DNA of 61,772 nt from Streptomyces albicerus (GCF_008905045.1 NZ_VWMY01000061.1:9129-70900); one strand, 5' to 3'; positions 7,345 to 16,939 are shown, numbered from the stretch's first letter. Numbers and translations are program-made. Notes: a model not told the origin generated them from the sequence alone.

Positions 7345-8604
7345 GTGAGCGTCGAACCGCCGTCCTCCGGCCGCCCCACAGGACCGCCTTCCGGCCCCTT
7401 GTCGGGGCCGACACAGCCGGGTCCCACGCCCCCTCCGGGCGAGCGCGCTCCGTTGGGCCCGTCGGGTGGCGACTCGGGTGGCGGTCCTTCAGGTCCCCCA
7501 TCCGGCGGTGGCCCGGGCGGTCCGAGTGGCCCGCTCGGTCCCGGCGAGCCAGGTGAGGGCTCCGGCAAGGGCCCCGACCGGGCCTGGTGGAAGTCGGCGC
7601 CGCGCGTCGCCGTCATCGCCGCCGCGGTCGTGGCCGCCGTGACCCTGGTTGTCGTCTTCACCCGTTCCGACGGCACGTCGGGCTCGGGTGGCGAGGTCTT
7701 CCTCCAGGCCGCGGGCAAGTCGGGTCCAGACCCGTTCACCGAGTCGACGGCCAAGGAGAGCTCCACCGCACCCGTGACACCTTCGCCGACGGACACCCCG
7801 GAATCCGCCAACGTGACGCGGGGCGTGGACGGTTCGGCACCCGGCCTCTACGGCGGTACACGCAAGGTGGCCAGCTGCGACGTGGAGAAACAGATCTCCG
7901 CGCTCCAGCAGGCTCCGGCCAAGAACCAGGCGTTCGCCTCCGTCCTGGGCCTGCAGCCCTCCGGCGTCCCCGCATACCTGCGCTCGCTCACCCCCGTACA
8001 GCTGCGGATGGACACCCGCGTCACCAACCACGGCTACCGTGACGGCAAGCCCACCAGCTACCAGGCGGTCCTCCAGTCCGGCACCGCGGTCCTCGTCGAC
8101 GACCGCGGTGTGCCCCGGGTGCGCTGCGCCTGCGGCAATCCGCTGCTGCCTCCGGTCGCGCTGAAGAGCACACCGAAGAGGACCGGCGACTCCTGGCCGT
8201 CGTACCGGTCCTCGAACGTCGTGGTCGTCGCGCCCGCGCCCCAGGTCATCAACATCTTCGTGATCTACGACCCGGACAACGGCGACTGGATCAAACGCCA
8301 CAAGGGCGACACGGGCGGCAAGGACCAGAAGACGGCTCCGCCGGCCAAGCAGCCCTCCCCGTCGGTGAGTTCCCTGCCGCCCTCGCCGAGTTCCCCGTCT
8401 CCGTGCGTGTCCTCACCGACGCCCGACGGCTCGGCGAGCCTCTGCCCGTCCACGCCGTCCACCCCTTCGTCACCGGCACCCCAACCGGAGTCCCCGTCCT
8501 CCGAACCCCCGACGACAGAACCCGCTCCCGAGGCCTCCTCCGAGTTGCCGCCCGCCTACACGTCGTCCGACACGACGACGAGCGCGGCCGCCAGCTACCA
8601 GTGA
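7345..8604 (+). CDS. Membrane-anchored Pro/Ser-rich protein (DUF6777-like)
   Basis: 419 residues from GTG, with GGGAAGAAGA upstream. Residues 1-80 are a cytoplasmic Pro/Gly-rich tail. A single transmembrane helix follows at about 87-107 (VAVIAAAVVAAVTLVVVFT). The external domain is about 150-315, containing a Cys at CDVEKQI, the pair RCACGNPLLPPVALK, and VINIFVIYDPDNGDWIKRHKG. The C-terminal ~100 residues are a Ser/Pro spacer with two more Cys. The fold resembles what annotation pipelines call DUF6777 (from memory). Proteins of this kind often sit near STPK genes in Streptomyces. Function unknown; a periplasmic sensor or wall-spanning protein is possible. Confidence 0.65.
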   Translation: MSVEPPSSGRPTGPPSGPLSGPTQPGPTPPPGERAPLGPSGGDSGGGPSGPPSGGGPGGPSGPLGPGEPGEGSGKGPDRAWWKSAPRVAVIAAAVVAAVTLVVVFTRSDGTSGSGGEVFLQAAGKSGPDPFTESTAKESSTAPVTPSPTDTPESANVTRGVDGSAPGLYGGTRKVASCDVEKQISALQQAPAKNQAFASVLGLQPSGVPAYLRSLTPVQLRMDTRVTNHGYRDGKPTSYQAVLQSGTAVLVDDRGVPRVRCACGNPLLPPVALKSTPKRTGDSWPSYRSSNVVVVAPAPQVINIFVIYDPDNGDWIKRHKGDTGGKDQKTAPPAKQPSPSVSSLPPSPSSPSPCVSSPTPDGSASLCPSTPSTPSSPAPQPESPSSEPPTTEPAPEASSELPPAYTSSDTTTSAAASYQ

Positions 8605-8640
8605 GCGGAAACTCGGTGGCGGATCTCCTGCACACGTCGG

Positions 8641-9243
8641 ATGCTCACCCATATGGCGGACACCTTTGAACCGGAGCCGGCGAAGCAAGCGCAGCCCGAG
8701 CGGAGTTTCGGGTGGTGGGACATGTTCCTCGATCCCGATGAGGATCCGCGGAGCGAAGGGGGGTTCGTTGGGGAACGGGCCACGATCCTCGGGTATCTGC
8801 GGGACCAGCGGCTGACGTTCGAGATGAAGTGCGCCGGGCTCGATGCCGAGGGGATGGCGCGGCGTTCGGTCGAGCCGTCGAATCTGTCGTTGCTGGGGCT
8901 GGTGCGCCACCTCGCGGGGGTGGAGCAGGTCTGGTTCCGGCGGGTCATGGCCGGTGAGGACATCACACGCCACTACCGCACCCCGGAGGACCCGAACGGC
9001 GACTTCAACGGCGCGGTGCCCGACCCTAAGGTCGTCGCGCAGGCCTGGGACACCTGGCGTACCGAAGTCGCGTTCGCTGAACGGTTCGTGGAGCAGGCGC
9101 CCGACCTCGGCGTCACCGGCACCGACGACGGCGAGCCGATCGAGCTCCGCGAAGTGCTGGTGCACATGATCGAGGAGTACGCGCGGCACAACGGCCACGC
9201 GGACTTCCTCCGGGAGCGCATCGACGGACGGGTCGGTCAGTAG
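8641..9243 (+). CDS. DinB-family (DUF664) metal-dependent protein
   Basis: 200-residue four-helix-bundle protein. The metal-binding histidines of DinB/MST enzymes are seen in LLGLVRHLAGVEQVWF and in LVHMIEEYARHNGHADFLRERIDG. Actinobacterial DUF664 members are mycothiol- or bacillithiol-type S-transferases or relatives, with substrates mostly unknown. Start is ambiguous between ATG 8641 and ATG 8653, and neither has a strong ribosome binding site. Its stop overlaps, in opposite orientation, that of the methyltransferase gene by seven bases. Confidence 0.85.
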   Translation: MLTHMADTFEPEPAKQAQPERSFGWWDMFLDPDEDPRSEGGFVGERATILGYLRDQRLTFEMKCAGLDAEGMARRSVEPSNLSLLGLVRHLAGVEQVWFRRVMAGEDITRHYRTPEDPNGDFNGAVPDPKVVAQAWDTWRTEVAFAERFVEQAPDLGVTGTDDGEPIELREVLVHMIEEYARHNGHADFLRERIDGRVGQ

Positions 9244-10019
9244 CCCTCGCCACGCCCGACCAGGATCAGCTCATGCAGGTACCGCTTCGTGATGCTGCCG
9301 CCGTGGCGGGTGTCGATCAGCTGTCGGATACCGTCCAGCAGTCCCCGGCGTGCGGGCGGTTCCAGCGCGCGGTGGTTCGAGTACGTCAGCAGCAGGTCGA
9401 TGTACCCCTGGGTGGTGTAGGTGATCTCCTGTGCGAAGCGCAGTGACTCGACCCGGCCGAACTCCTCGAACTCCCTTGTGTCCGTGGCCACTTCGGACTC
9501 ACTCGACTGTCGCAGCCCGGGCGGAGTGGCCGGATCCCAGCGCTCGTAGCACTCCTGGACGTCGATGAAGAAGTCGATGCTGCCGCCGGCCACGTGGTGC
9601 GTGGTGACGAGGGCGAGCGTCCCGTCCGGCCGGAGCGCGTCCGCCGCCCTGGCGAGCCGTACCGCGGGGTCGAGCCAGTGGAACGCCGTCGCCGACACCA
9701 TCAGGTCGAAGGGCTCGCGGGGCAGGGGCCATTGCTCGAAGTCGGCCACCTCGACGTGCACCTGCGGGAAGGCCCGCAGATTGCGCCGGGCCACCGCGGC
9801 CATCGACGGCCCCAGCTCCACAGCGGTGATGTGACAGCCCAACCCGGCGAGGGGCACGGTCAGTTGGCCGGTCCCGGGGCCGACTTCGAGAACTCGGCTG
9901 TCCGGGCCCAGCCCTACGCGTGCGGCCAGTGCCTCGACCAGGGCGGGCGGATAGACGGGCCGCGCCCGGTCGTACAACTCGGCGTCCTCGTCGAAGATGC
10001 CACGCAGCGAAGGCGTCAT
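9237..10019 (-). CDS. Class I SAM-dependent methyltransferase
   Basis: 260 residues. SAM-binding motif I is VLEVGPGTGQLTVPLA, followed by ITAVELGPSM and DLMVSATAFHWLDP. The last is typical of methyltransferase type 11/25 proteins acting on small molecules. The frame extends upstream, but the true start is the ATG at 10017-10019. It overlaps the TGA of the upstream epoxide hydrolase gene as ATGA, showing translational coupling. The pair probably works on one substrate, which cannot be named. Confidence 0.88.
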   Translation of the reverse strand: MTPSLRGIFDEDAELYDRARPVYPPALVEALAARVGLGPDSRVLEVGPGTGQLTVPLAGLGCHITAVELGPSMAAVARRNLRAFPQVHVEVADFEQWPLPREPFDLMVSATAFHWLDPAVRLARAADALRPDGTLALVTTHHVAGGSIDFFIDVQECYERWDPATPPGLRQSSESEVATDTREFEEFGRVESLRFAQEITYTTQGYIDLLLTYSNHRALEPPARRGLLDGIRQLIDTRHGGSITKRYLHELILVGRGEGY

Positions 10020-11245
10020 GCGGCACCGCCGCTCTGGCCGCTCTGCTCCCCTTGAGATCCCCGAAGGTCCCGGAAGAACGCCCGTACATCCCCGACGAGC
10101 AGATCCGGCTCCTCCATCGCCGCGAAGTGCCCGCCCCGGTCGAACTCCGTCCAGCGCACGATGACCTCCGTACGATCCGCGACGTGCCGCAGCGGGATGA
10201 AGTTCTCCCTGGGGAAGACGGCGAGCGCGGTCGGTGCGGTCGACGGCTGCACGGGTGCGCCCCAACCGTCCGCGTGCGCCCGCTCGTAGTAGATCCGCGC
10301 GGACGAACCGGCCGTCCCGGTCAGCCAGTACAGCATCACGTTCGTGAGCAGCTGGTCCCGGCCGACGGCGTCCTCGGGGTGCTCGTCCGAGTCGGTCCAC
10401 TCCTTGAACTTCTCGGCGATCCAGGCGAGTTGGCCGACGGGCGAGTCGGTGAGCCCATAGGCGAGAGTCTGCGGCCGGGTCGACTGGAGGACGCCGTAGC
10501 CCTGCCGCTCACGGGTCCACTCCTGGGTGCGTTCCCAGGAGGCGAGCGCGCGTTCACGCTCCCGCGGGCTGAGCGCGGCCAGCTCCTCGACCCCCGGTTC
10601 GGCGGTCGCTTGGGCACCCGGCAGCAGGTTCAGGTGGACGCCGATGATCCGGTCGGTGTGGGCGCGGCCCAGCTCGCGAGAGATCGCCGCGCCCCAGTCG
10701 CCGCCTTGCGCGCCGAAGCGCCCGTAGCCGAGCCGGTCCATCAGCTCGGCGAACGCTGCGGCGACCCGGCCGAGTTCCCAGCCCGTGTCCCGGGTGGGTC
10801 CGGAGAAGCCGAAGCCCGGAATGCTCGGCACCACCACATGGAACGCGTCGGCCGGATCACCGCCGTGGGCGCGCGGATCGGTCAACGGCCCCACGACATC
10901 GAGGAATTCGACGATCGAGCCCGGCCAGCCGTGCGTGATGATCAGCGGAGTCGCGTCCGGTTCCGGCGAGCGGATGTGCGCGAAGTGGACGTTCGCCCCG
11001 TCGATCGTCGTCGTGAACTGAGGCCACTCGTTGAGCCGGGCCTCCGCCGCACGCCAGTCGTACGCGTGCCGCCAGTACCGTACGAGCTCCCGCAGATAGT
11101 CGCGCGGAACTCCGTACGCCCAGCCCACACCCGGCAGTTCGTCCGGCCATCGCGTCCGGTCGAGGCGTGTGTGCAGATCGTCGAGGTCGGCCTGGGGGAT
11201 GTCGATGCGGAAGGGCTGGATCGTGTCGTCGTCCGGGGAGGTCAT
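10016..11245 (-). CDS. Epoxide hydrolase, EHN-domain alpha/beta hydrolase
   Basis: 409 residues. An N-terminal EHN domain (about residues 8-110, FRIDIPQADLDDLHTRLDRTRWPDE) precedes the alpha/beta-hydrolase fold. The oxyanion-hole motif HGWPGS, nucleophile Asp in QGGDWGAA and catalytic His in RGGHFAAMEEP are all present. Two Tyr of the cap domain that activate the epoxide are plausible in YWLTGTAGSSARIYYE. It should convert epoxides to diols in the cytoplasm. It is the first gene of a two-gene operon with the methyltransferase, sharing a four-base overlap. Confidence 0.9.
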   Translation of the reverse strand: MTSPDDDTIQPFRIDIPQADLDDLHTRLDRTRWPDELPGVGWAYGVPRDYLRELVRYWRHAYDWRAAEARLNEWPQFTTTIDGANVHFAHIRSPEPDATPLIITHGWPGSIVEFLDVVGPLTDPRAHGGDPADAFHVVVPSIPGFGFSGPTRDTGWELGRVAAAFAELMDRLGYGRFGAQGGDWGAAISRELGRAHTDRIIGVHLNLLPGAQATAEPGVEELAALSPRERERALASWERTQEWTRERQGYGVLQSTRPQTLAYGLTDSPVGQLAWIAEKFKEWTDSDEHPEDAVGRDQLLTNVMLYWLTGTAGSSARIYYERAHADGWGAPVQPSTAPTALAVFPRENFIPLRHVADRTEVIVRWTEFDRGGHFAAMEEPDLLVGDVRAFFRDLRGSQGEQSGQSGGAA

Positions 11246-11341
11246 GGCGGGCCATGCTAGTTCCGTGCGGGGACCCGGTCGCGTGAATAAAAGCCGTGGT
11301 CACCGGCGGCTCAGGCCGTCAACGGCCGGCAATGCGGTTCG

Positions 11342-12179
11342 TCATTGGACGCGGTTGCGGCCCACGTACACGTTCCTTGCACGGTAGTACGTGTCCCCGC
11401 CAGGGCCGGAGTTGCCCGAGGAGCCCTCCATCTGGAGGTTGACGATCAGCCAGAGCGGCTTGCCGACGAAACCGGCGCCGCGGTGGACGGCCTTCCAGGT
11501 GCCGTCGAGGTAGTAGTGGATGTCCACGTCGGTGCCGTTCACCTTGGTGATCCAGGCGCGGTACGTGTGCCAGCTGCCCGGTGACGGGACGCCGACGATG
11601 GTCGTCGACACGTCCGAGGATGTACGGAAGGTGTTGAACCAGTTGTTGGAGTTCCCCCTTGAACTCCAGGATGTCGCTCTTCGGTGGCCAGCTGTTGACA
11701 CCGGTCAGCCAGAACGCGGGCCAGGTGCCGGCCGCGCTCGGCGCCTGGAACTCTCCCTTGACCTCGTACTCGGGGAACTGGCTGGTCACCACGATCTGGT
11801 TCTTCGCGTGCACCGCGCCCGAGTGGTAGCGGATCGGCAGATGCGGAGGGGAACTGCTCGTCCCCTCGTCCCAGGAGATGCGGGACGCCTTGAGGGTGAG
11901 GACGCCGGAGCCCAGATAGATGTGGTTGTGGTCGCTCGCGCTGCCGTACATCCGGGCACTGCCGTTGTGGTCCGAGCCCCACGGGTAGAGGTAGTTCCAC
12001 TCGGCCTCGAAGGCGCCGTAGCTTGCGAAGGACCCGTTGATCACGTCCTCCCAGGCGGCGGCTCGCGCCACGGCCGGAGTCGCCCGTCCGGCCAGAGTCG
12101 CCGCCCCGGCCATCGCGGCTGCTCCGCCGAGGAATCTCCGCCGCCCGTACGCCCCGCCTCGTAACGGCACACCACGCAT
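11342..12179 (-). pseudogene. Secreted GH16-like beta-glucanase, frameshifted
   Basis: The N-terminus carries a Tat signal (GRRRFLGGAAAMAGAATLAG), and GAGGAG precedes the ATG at 12177-12179. The concanavalin-like GH16 fold runs to ...SWPPKSDILEFKG, after which the frame breaks. The rest (NSNNWFNTFRTSSDV ... YYRARNVYVGRNRVQ) continues in the -1 frame to a stop at 11342. The cause is one extra base in the C5 run at 11654-11658. This could be a genuine mutation or a homopolymer sequencing error. Where GH16 enzymes have E-x-D-x-x-E, this has K-S-D-I-L-E, so the nucleophile position looks lost. The protein may bind rather than cleave polysaccharide. Confidence 0.8.
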
Positions 12180-12431
12180 GACCGTCTCCTCAGAGTCCGA
12201 GAGAAACCAGAGACCGACGAACGTGTCTGAATCAGAGACCGACAAAAAGCGTCAGGACTCATCACGCTCCCGCTGGAACCACCAGGCGTCAACGGTCAGG
12301 ACAAGCCACTTCCCTCCCGTGAGCCCCGGCCGCACCGACGCCCGCGAGCCGCGCGCGGCGTACCGGCCGGCCTGGCATCGTGGGCCGGTGACCGGGCGAG
12401 ACCGGAGCAGAACGACACCACGGAGGAAGCG

Positions 12432-12707
12432 ATGATCGCACGCGTGGCCGTGTGGGAACCGATGCCGGACGACGACCGGGACTGGGTGCTGGAAGCGGCG
12501 GCCGGCGTCCCCGGCGTCCACGCCGCCTATCACCTCGTCGACCCCGACACGGGCAATGGCCTGTCCGTCGCCTTCTTCGAGGACGAGGCCGCGGCCATGG
12601 CCGCGCGTCAGGCCATCGTCAAGCGGGCGGAGGAGATCGGGTGGCACGACACGCCCCACCCCGCGCCCGTCTCCGAGACGATCTACGAGGTCAAACGGCA
12701 TACGTAG
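12432..12707 (+). CDS. Small ABM-like ferredoxin-fold protein
   Basis: 91 residues with GGAGGAAG before the ATG. The pattern MIARVAVWEPMPDDDRDWVLEAAAGVPGVHAAYHLVDPDTGNGLSVAFFEDEAAA is that of the dimeric alpha/beta-barrel (antibiotic-biosynthesis-monooxygenase-like) fold: strand, helix, strand pair, helix. No catalytic residue is assignable and most such proteins are uncharacterised. It diverges from the GH16-like gene. Confidence 0.7.
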   Translation: MIARVAVWEPMPDDDRDWVLEAAAGVPGVHAAYHLVDPDTGNGLSVAFFEDEAAAMAARQAIVKRAEEIGWHDTPHPAPVSETIYEVKRHT

Positions 12708-12810
12708 AGCTGCGGAACGAAAGGCCCGCGTTGGTGTCCGGGCCACCGATGAGTTTCCGCACGAGGATCCGTCTACACAGGCGACAACGTTCCCGCTCCA
12801 GGAGGTGCCC

Positions 12811-13293
12811 ATGACCACCGACGGATTCACCACGTGTCTCTGGTTCGACGGCCAGGCCGAGGAGGCCGCCAACTTCTACGTCTCGGTCTTCAAGAACTCC
12901 CGCATCGGCAAGATCCTCCGCCACACCGAGGCAGGGCCCGGCGAGCCCGGTTCCGTACTGACCGTCGACTTCGAGGCCAACGGCCAGAAGTTCGTCGCCC
13001 TGAACGGCGGCCCGCAGTTCAAGTTCAACGAGGCCGTCTCCTTCGAGATCCGCTGTGAGGACCAGGCCGAGGTGGACTTCTACTGGAACACGCTCACCGA
13101 GGACGGAGGCGAGGAGGGCCCCTGCGGCTGGCTGAAGGACAAGTTCGGCCTCTCGTGGCAGGTCGTCCCGGCCAGGCTGATCGACATGATCAGCGACTCG
13201 GACCAGCAGAAGGCGGGCCGCGCGATGGAAGCGATGATGAAGATGCACAAGCTCGACATCGCCGCCTTGGAGAAGGCCTACGCCGGCGAGTGA
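12811..13293 (+). CDS. VOC-family PhnB-like protein
   Basis: 160 residues, start fixed by AGGAGG seven bases before ATG 12811. The sequence TTCLWFDGQAEEAANFYVSVFKNSRIGKI is the hallmark of the PhnB-like (3-demethylubiquinone methyltransferase-type) branch of the vicinal oxygen chelate fold. CGWLKDKFGLSWQVVP closes the second module. The family has no settled function; the canonical metal ligands of glyoxalase are not all visible. The stop codon lies inside a bidirectional terminator hairpin. Confidence 0.88.
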   Translation: MTTDGFTTCLWFDGQAEEAANFYVSVFKNSRIGKILRHTEAGPGEPGSVLTVDFEANGQKFVALNGGPQFKFNEAVSFEIRCEDQAEVDFYWNTLTEDGGEEGPCGWLKDKFGLSWQVVPARLIDMISDSDQQKAGRAMEAMMKMHKLDIAALEKAYAGE

Positions 13294-13325
13294 GGTGGCC
13301 GCCACCGGCAGAGCGGCCGCCTCAC
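13290..13325. terminator. Bidirectional hairpin
   Basis: Arms GTGAGGTGGCCGC (13290-13302) and GCGGCCGCCTCAC (13313-13325) pair at 12 of 13 positions around a ten-base loop. It sits between the convergent VOC gene and the ABC exporter remnant. Confidence 0.75.
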
Positions 13326-13329
13326 CGAG

Positions 13330-14343
13330 TCAGGCGAGCTGGCCGCCCTGCAGTGCGGTGTACATACCGCCGCGCCGCATCAGCTCCTCGTGCGACCCGA
13401 TCTCCCGTACGGCACCGTCCCCCATCACCACGATCCGGTCCGCACCCCGGATCGTGGACAGCCGGTGCGCCACCACGAAGGTGGTGCGCCCGCGCACCAG
13501 CCGGGCCAGGGCCTGCTGGACGAGCGCCTCCGACTGGGTGTCCAGCGCGGACGTCGCCTCGTCGAGGATGAGCACACGCGGATTGCGGATGAGGGCCCGC
13601 GCGATGGCCAGCCGCTGCCGCTGTCCGCCCGACAGCCGTGCCCCGTGCTCGCCCACCAGGGTGTCGAGCCCATGCGGCAGCCGGTCCACGAACTCCAGCG
13701 CGTTGGCGTCCCGCAGCGCCGCGCGCACCGTCCCCTCATCGGCGTCGGCGTCGTCCATGCCGTACGCGACGTTCTCCCGTACGGTGCCGTCGAACAGGAT
13801 CGACTCCTGCGGCACCACGGACACGAAACGCCGATAGGTGCGCAGATCCAGGGTGTTCATGTCGGTCCCGTCGAGCAGCAGCCGGCCCGAGGTCGGCCGG
13901 ATGAACCCGATGACGAGACTGAGTACCGTGGACTTCCCCGCGCCCGAGGCACCGACGAGCGCGATGGTCTCGCCCGGCGCGACGGAGAGGCTGAAGTCCC
14001 GTACGGCGGGCCGGCCGGCGTCCTCGTACACATAGCCGACGCCCTGGAACTCGACGGCACCGCGCAGCGAGTCGAGCGGTGCCTTGCCCTCGTTGTCCTC
14101 CAGCTCGGGCGCCTGCAGCACCTCGCCGACGGACCGCACGGACTCCAGGCCCTTGGTGATGACCGGAGCCAACCCTGCCAACGTTGTCGTGGAGTTCGTG
14201 AGCGTGGTCAGGAACGCGCTGAGCATGACGACGTCACCGGGCGAGACGCCCCAGACGCCGTAGTACGAGACCAGCGCCGCCCCGGTCAGGAAGAGCACCC
14301 CGATTGTTGATGAACAAGCGCTTTCTGCCCATGTCTCGATCAC
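13330..14343 (-). pseudogene. 5'-truncated ABC exporter (fused ATPase half)
   Basis: 337 residues remain of a type I ABC exporter that is normally about 580-620. The last transmembrane pair (GVLFLTGAALVSYYGVWGVSPGDVVMLSAFLTTL) and the full ATPase are intact: Walker A GASGAGKS, Q-loop VPQES, signature LSGGQRQR, Walker B VLILDEATSALD and H-loop AHRLSTI. The first ~250 residues, with four transmembrane helices, are missing. Only 93 bases separate the fragment from the next gene, so the 5' half was deleted. The start shown is simply the first ATG of the surviving frame. Unlikely to function as a transporter. Confidence 0.8.
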
Positions 14344-14436
14344 CTACACCCGAACCCCGGGCCGCCCGCGCGTCCGACTCCGCCCCGTGCCGCGCGATTT
14401 GAGCGAGGCCGCCGAGGAGGCGTCAAGGGGACTTGG

Positions 14437-15387
14437 TCAGCTCTTCGCCGAGGCGACCGCCTGGGTGATGGCCCGGGTGATGCGCAGGATGCCGGGGGAG
14501 CGGACCGGGCAGGGCTTCGGCGTCGAGGTGGTCGGGGCCAGACAGAAGTGCAGGTAGTCGTCGTCGCGGTGCAGGGCGGTGCGGCCGCCGGCCGGCTGGG
14601 TGCAGTACTGGGGGTGCTCGCGTTCGTACGCGGTGCACGGCAGGTGCTGCGTCCAGGTGTAGCGGGCCGACGCCGGGCTCACCGCCTTACCGGCATCCGC
14701 GAGCAGGTCCCCGGAAGCCTCCGCCTGCCGCTCGTAGACCGCGTTGACGCGCCGGACCCGGTCGGGAGTGATCGGATCCGGGCCCTGGAGCACCCACACG
14801 ATCCTCGGCCGGTCCGTGCCCGCCGCACCCGCGATCTGGTCGGTCAGCGTCCGCGCGTCGGCGGTGTAGCGCGCGAAGTACTTGTCCCGCGCCTTGTCGT
14901 AGGTGATGCCGTCCATGCAGGGGGTGTAGCCCCACGCGTTGCCCCAGAACTGCAGCACCACGAAGTCCGGCCGCAGCGTACGCACCAGGGCGGCCGCCTT
15001 GTCCTTCGGCGGGACGAGCGAGTCCTCGGCCGTGCCCTCCAGGTAGTCGCAGAGGGTGGTGCCCGAGTACGGGGCGCTGGTGTAGCGCGCTTTCAGCTCG
15101 TCGCGCAGGAGCCCGCCGAGTACCTTCTGGTTCTCCATGGCGAGGGAGTCGCCGAGGTAGAGGACGGTGGGGCGCTTCCCGGGAGCCTTTGCCTCTGCCT
15201 CGGCAGCCTCGGTCCCGGCCGTGGTGTCCGGTGTGGCGGCCGGCCGTTGATGCGTGGTCGAGGACGGTGACGTACCGGCCGCCGGAGGAGTGGGCGGCGG
15301 CGCGGCCTCGGGCCCGGACGCGGGATCACCGCACGCCCCGACCAGCAGTAGGCCCACCAGCACCCCGGTGATCCACGACTTGCGCAT
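14437..15387 (-). CDS. SGNH/GDSL-type hydrolase lipoprotein
   Basis: 316 residues. The signal peptide with lipobox LLLVGAC gives an acylated Cys at about residue 18. A Pro/Thr/Ala-rich spacer follows to residue 70. The SGNH fold has block I YLGDSLAMEN (catalytic Ser) and a final DDDYLHFC with the Asp-x-x-His pair. Several Cys (CDYLEGT, CMDG, CTAYEREHPQYC) suggest disulfides. Likely an extracellular esterase or acetyl-hydrolase. Start chosen at ATG 15385-15387, which has GGGAG upstream and directly begins the signal peptide. Confidence 0.85.
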   Translation of the reverse strand: MRKSWITGVLVGLLLVGACGDPASGPEAAPPPTPPAAGTSPSSTTHQRPAATPDTTAGTEAAEAEAKAPGKRPTVLYLGDSLAMENQKVLGGLLRDELKARYTSAPYSGTTLCDYLEGTAEDSLVPPKDKAAALVRTLRPDFVVLQFWGNAWGYTPCMDGITYDKARDKYFARYTADARTLTDQIAGAAGTDRPRIVWVLQGPDPITPDRVRRVNAVYERQAEASGDLLADAGKAVSPASARYTWTQHLPCTAYEREHPQYCTQPAGGRTALHRDDDYLHFCLAPTTSTPKPCPVRSPGILRITRAITQAVASAKS

Positions 15388-15532
15388 ACGGCAACTCCCG
15401 CCCCAGCCACCGAAACGGCCCCCAGACAAGCACACCGGGACGCAAGGGGGAAGAGCTGTTCGGGCCTTCGAGGTCTTCCCTGCGCCGGTCCGTTCGCGCC
15501 CCAACTCCCCGGTCAACAGCCGCCGTTGCCCG

Positions 15533-16939
15533 TCAGGCCACCCGCCCCAAAGAGCTCACCGCCCGCTCCACGGCACCGATCACACGGTCCGTATCGGCCT
15601 CCGACGTACGCCAGTTGCTGAACGCGGCCCGCAGCGCGTGCGTCCCCTCGTAGAAGGTCGGCGTCATGAACGCCTCGCCGGACTCGGCGATCGCCCGGCC
15701 CAGCGCGTACACCCGTTCCTGGCCGGCGTCCTCGGTGAGTGTGAAGCAGACGACGTTCAGCCGGACCGGTGCCAGCAGCCGCAGACCCGGCACGTCCTGG
15801 ATCCGGTCACCGAGGTGCCGGGCGAGCCGGACATTCCGCTCGACGATCTCGCGGTGCCCCTCGCGGCCGTACGCGGCGAGCGAGAACCAGGCGGGGAGAG
15901 CCCGCAGGCGGCGCGAGTTCTCGGGGGTGAGGTGCACGAAGTCGGGTTCTCCGGTGGGCAGTCCGAGATACGGCGAGGCGTTGTGGAAGACGCGCACCTG
16001 GAGGTCGCGACGGCGGGTGAACTGCACGGCCGCGTCGTACGGGACGTTGAGCCACTTGTGCAGGTCGATGCAGACCGAGTCGGCGGCGTCGAGGCCGTCG
16101 GTCAGATGGGCGTGCTCCGGGGACAGCGCGGCGAAACCGCCGAAGGCGGCGTCCACGTGCAGCCAGAAGTCGTAGCGCTCCTTGAGCTCCGCGATCGCCC
16201 GCAGGTCGTCGAAGTCGACCGTGTTCACGGTGCCCGCGTTGGCCACGACGACGGCCGGGCGCCCGTCCAGCACTTCGAGCGCCTCGGCCAGCCGCGTCAC
16301 GTCGACGGCCTCACGGCCGCCTGGCAGCACCGGGACCGTGCGCAGCCGGTCGCGGCCGATGCCGAGGACGGACAGGGCCTTGGGAATGCTGGAGTGCGGG
16401 CTGCCGGACAGGACGTCGACCGGGCCGAGCGCGGCCGCACCCGCCTCGGACACAGAGACTCCCAGCCGCTCGCCCAGCCACTCCCGTGCGAGGGCCAGCC
16501 CGACGGTGTTCGAGACGGTCGCACCCGTCACGAAAGCGCCACTGTGCGCCTCGCTCAGCCTGAACAGCTCCCGCAGCCAGCCCAGTGTCTCGTGCTCCAG
16601 ACCGGTCGCCGTCGAGTCGCCCGAGCCTGTGGCGTTCTGGTCGTACGCGCTGGTCAGCCAGTCGCCGGTGAGTGCGGCCGGCGTCGCGCCGCCGGTCACG
16701 AAACCGAGGTAGCGGGGGCCGGCGGAGGCGGAGAAGCCCGGAGCCCATCGCTCCGCGAACCGTGCGAGCGCCCCTTCGGCACCGGCGCCCCCGGCCGGCA
16801 GCGGTTCGGCGACCGGAGCCTTGTCCAGGTGGGCCACGGGCCGGACGTCGAGCCCCGACACCTCCCGGGCGGCGAAGTCGCGCGCGGACTGCAGGAGTTC
16901 GGGGAGCCGGGAGAGATCGTCGGCAAGGGTGGGGTGCAT
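15533..16939 (-). CDS. Group II PLP-dependent decarboxylase
   Basis: 468 residues of the aromatic-L-amino-acid/glutamate decarboxylase family, fold type I. The PLP lysine is in DLHKWLNVPYD. The ring-stacking and phosphate-binding segments are GATVSNTVGLALAR and FWLHVDAAFGGFA. It also has the family's N-terminal GFVTGGATPAALTGDWLTSAYDQN. The start is ATG 16937-16939; the frame is open upstream but without family sequence. The substrate (aromatic amino acid, glutamate or a pathway intermediate) cannot be read from the sequence. No operon partner. Confidence 0.9.
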   Translation of the reverse strand: MHPTLADDLSRLPELLQSARDFAAREVSGLDVRPVAHLDKAPVAEPLPAGGAGAEGALARFAERWAPGFSASAGPRYLGFVTGGATPAALTGDWLTSAYDQNATGSGDSTATGLEHETLGWLRELFRLSEAHSGAFVTGATVSNTVGLALAREWLGERLGVSVSEAGAAALGPVDVLSGSPHSSIPKALSVLGIGRDRLRTVPVLPGGREAVDVTRLAEALEVLDGRPAVVVANAGTVNTVDFDDLRAIAELKERYDFWLHVDAAFGGFAALSPEHAHLTDGLDAADSVCIDLHKWLNVPYDAAVQFTRRRDLQVRVFHNASPYLGLPTGEPDFVHLTPENSRRLRALPAWFSLAAYGREGHREIVERNVRLARHLGDRIQDVPGLRLLAPVRLNVVCFTLTEDAGQERVYALGRAIAESGEAFMTPTFYEGTHALRAAFSNWRTSEADTDRVIGAVERAVSSLGRVA

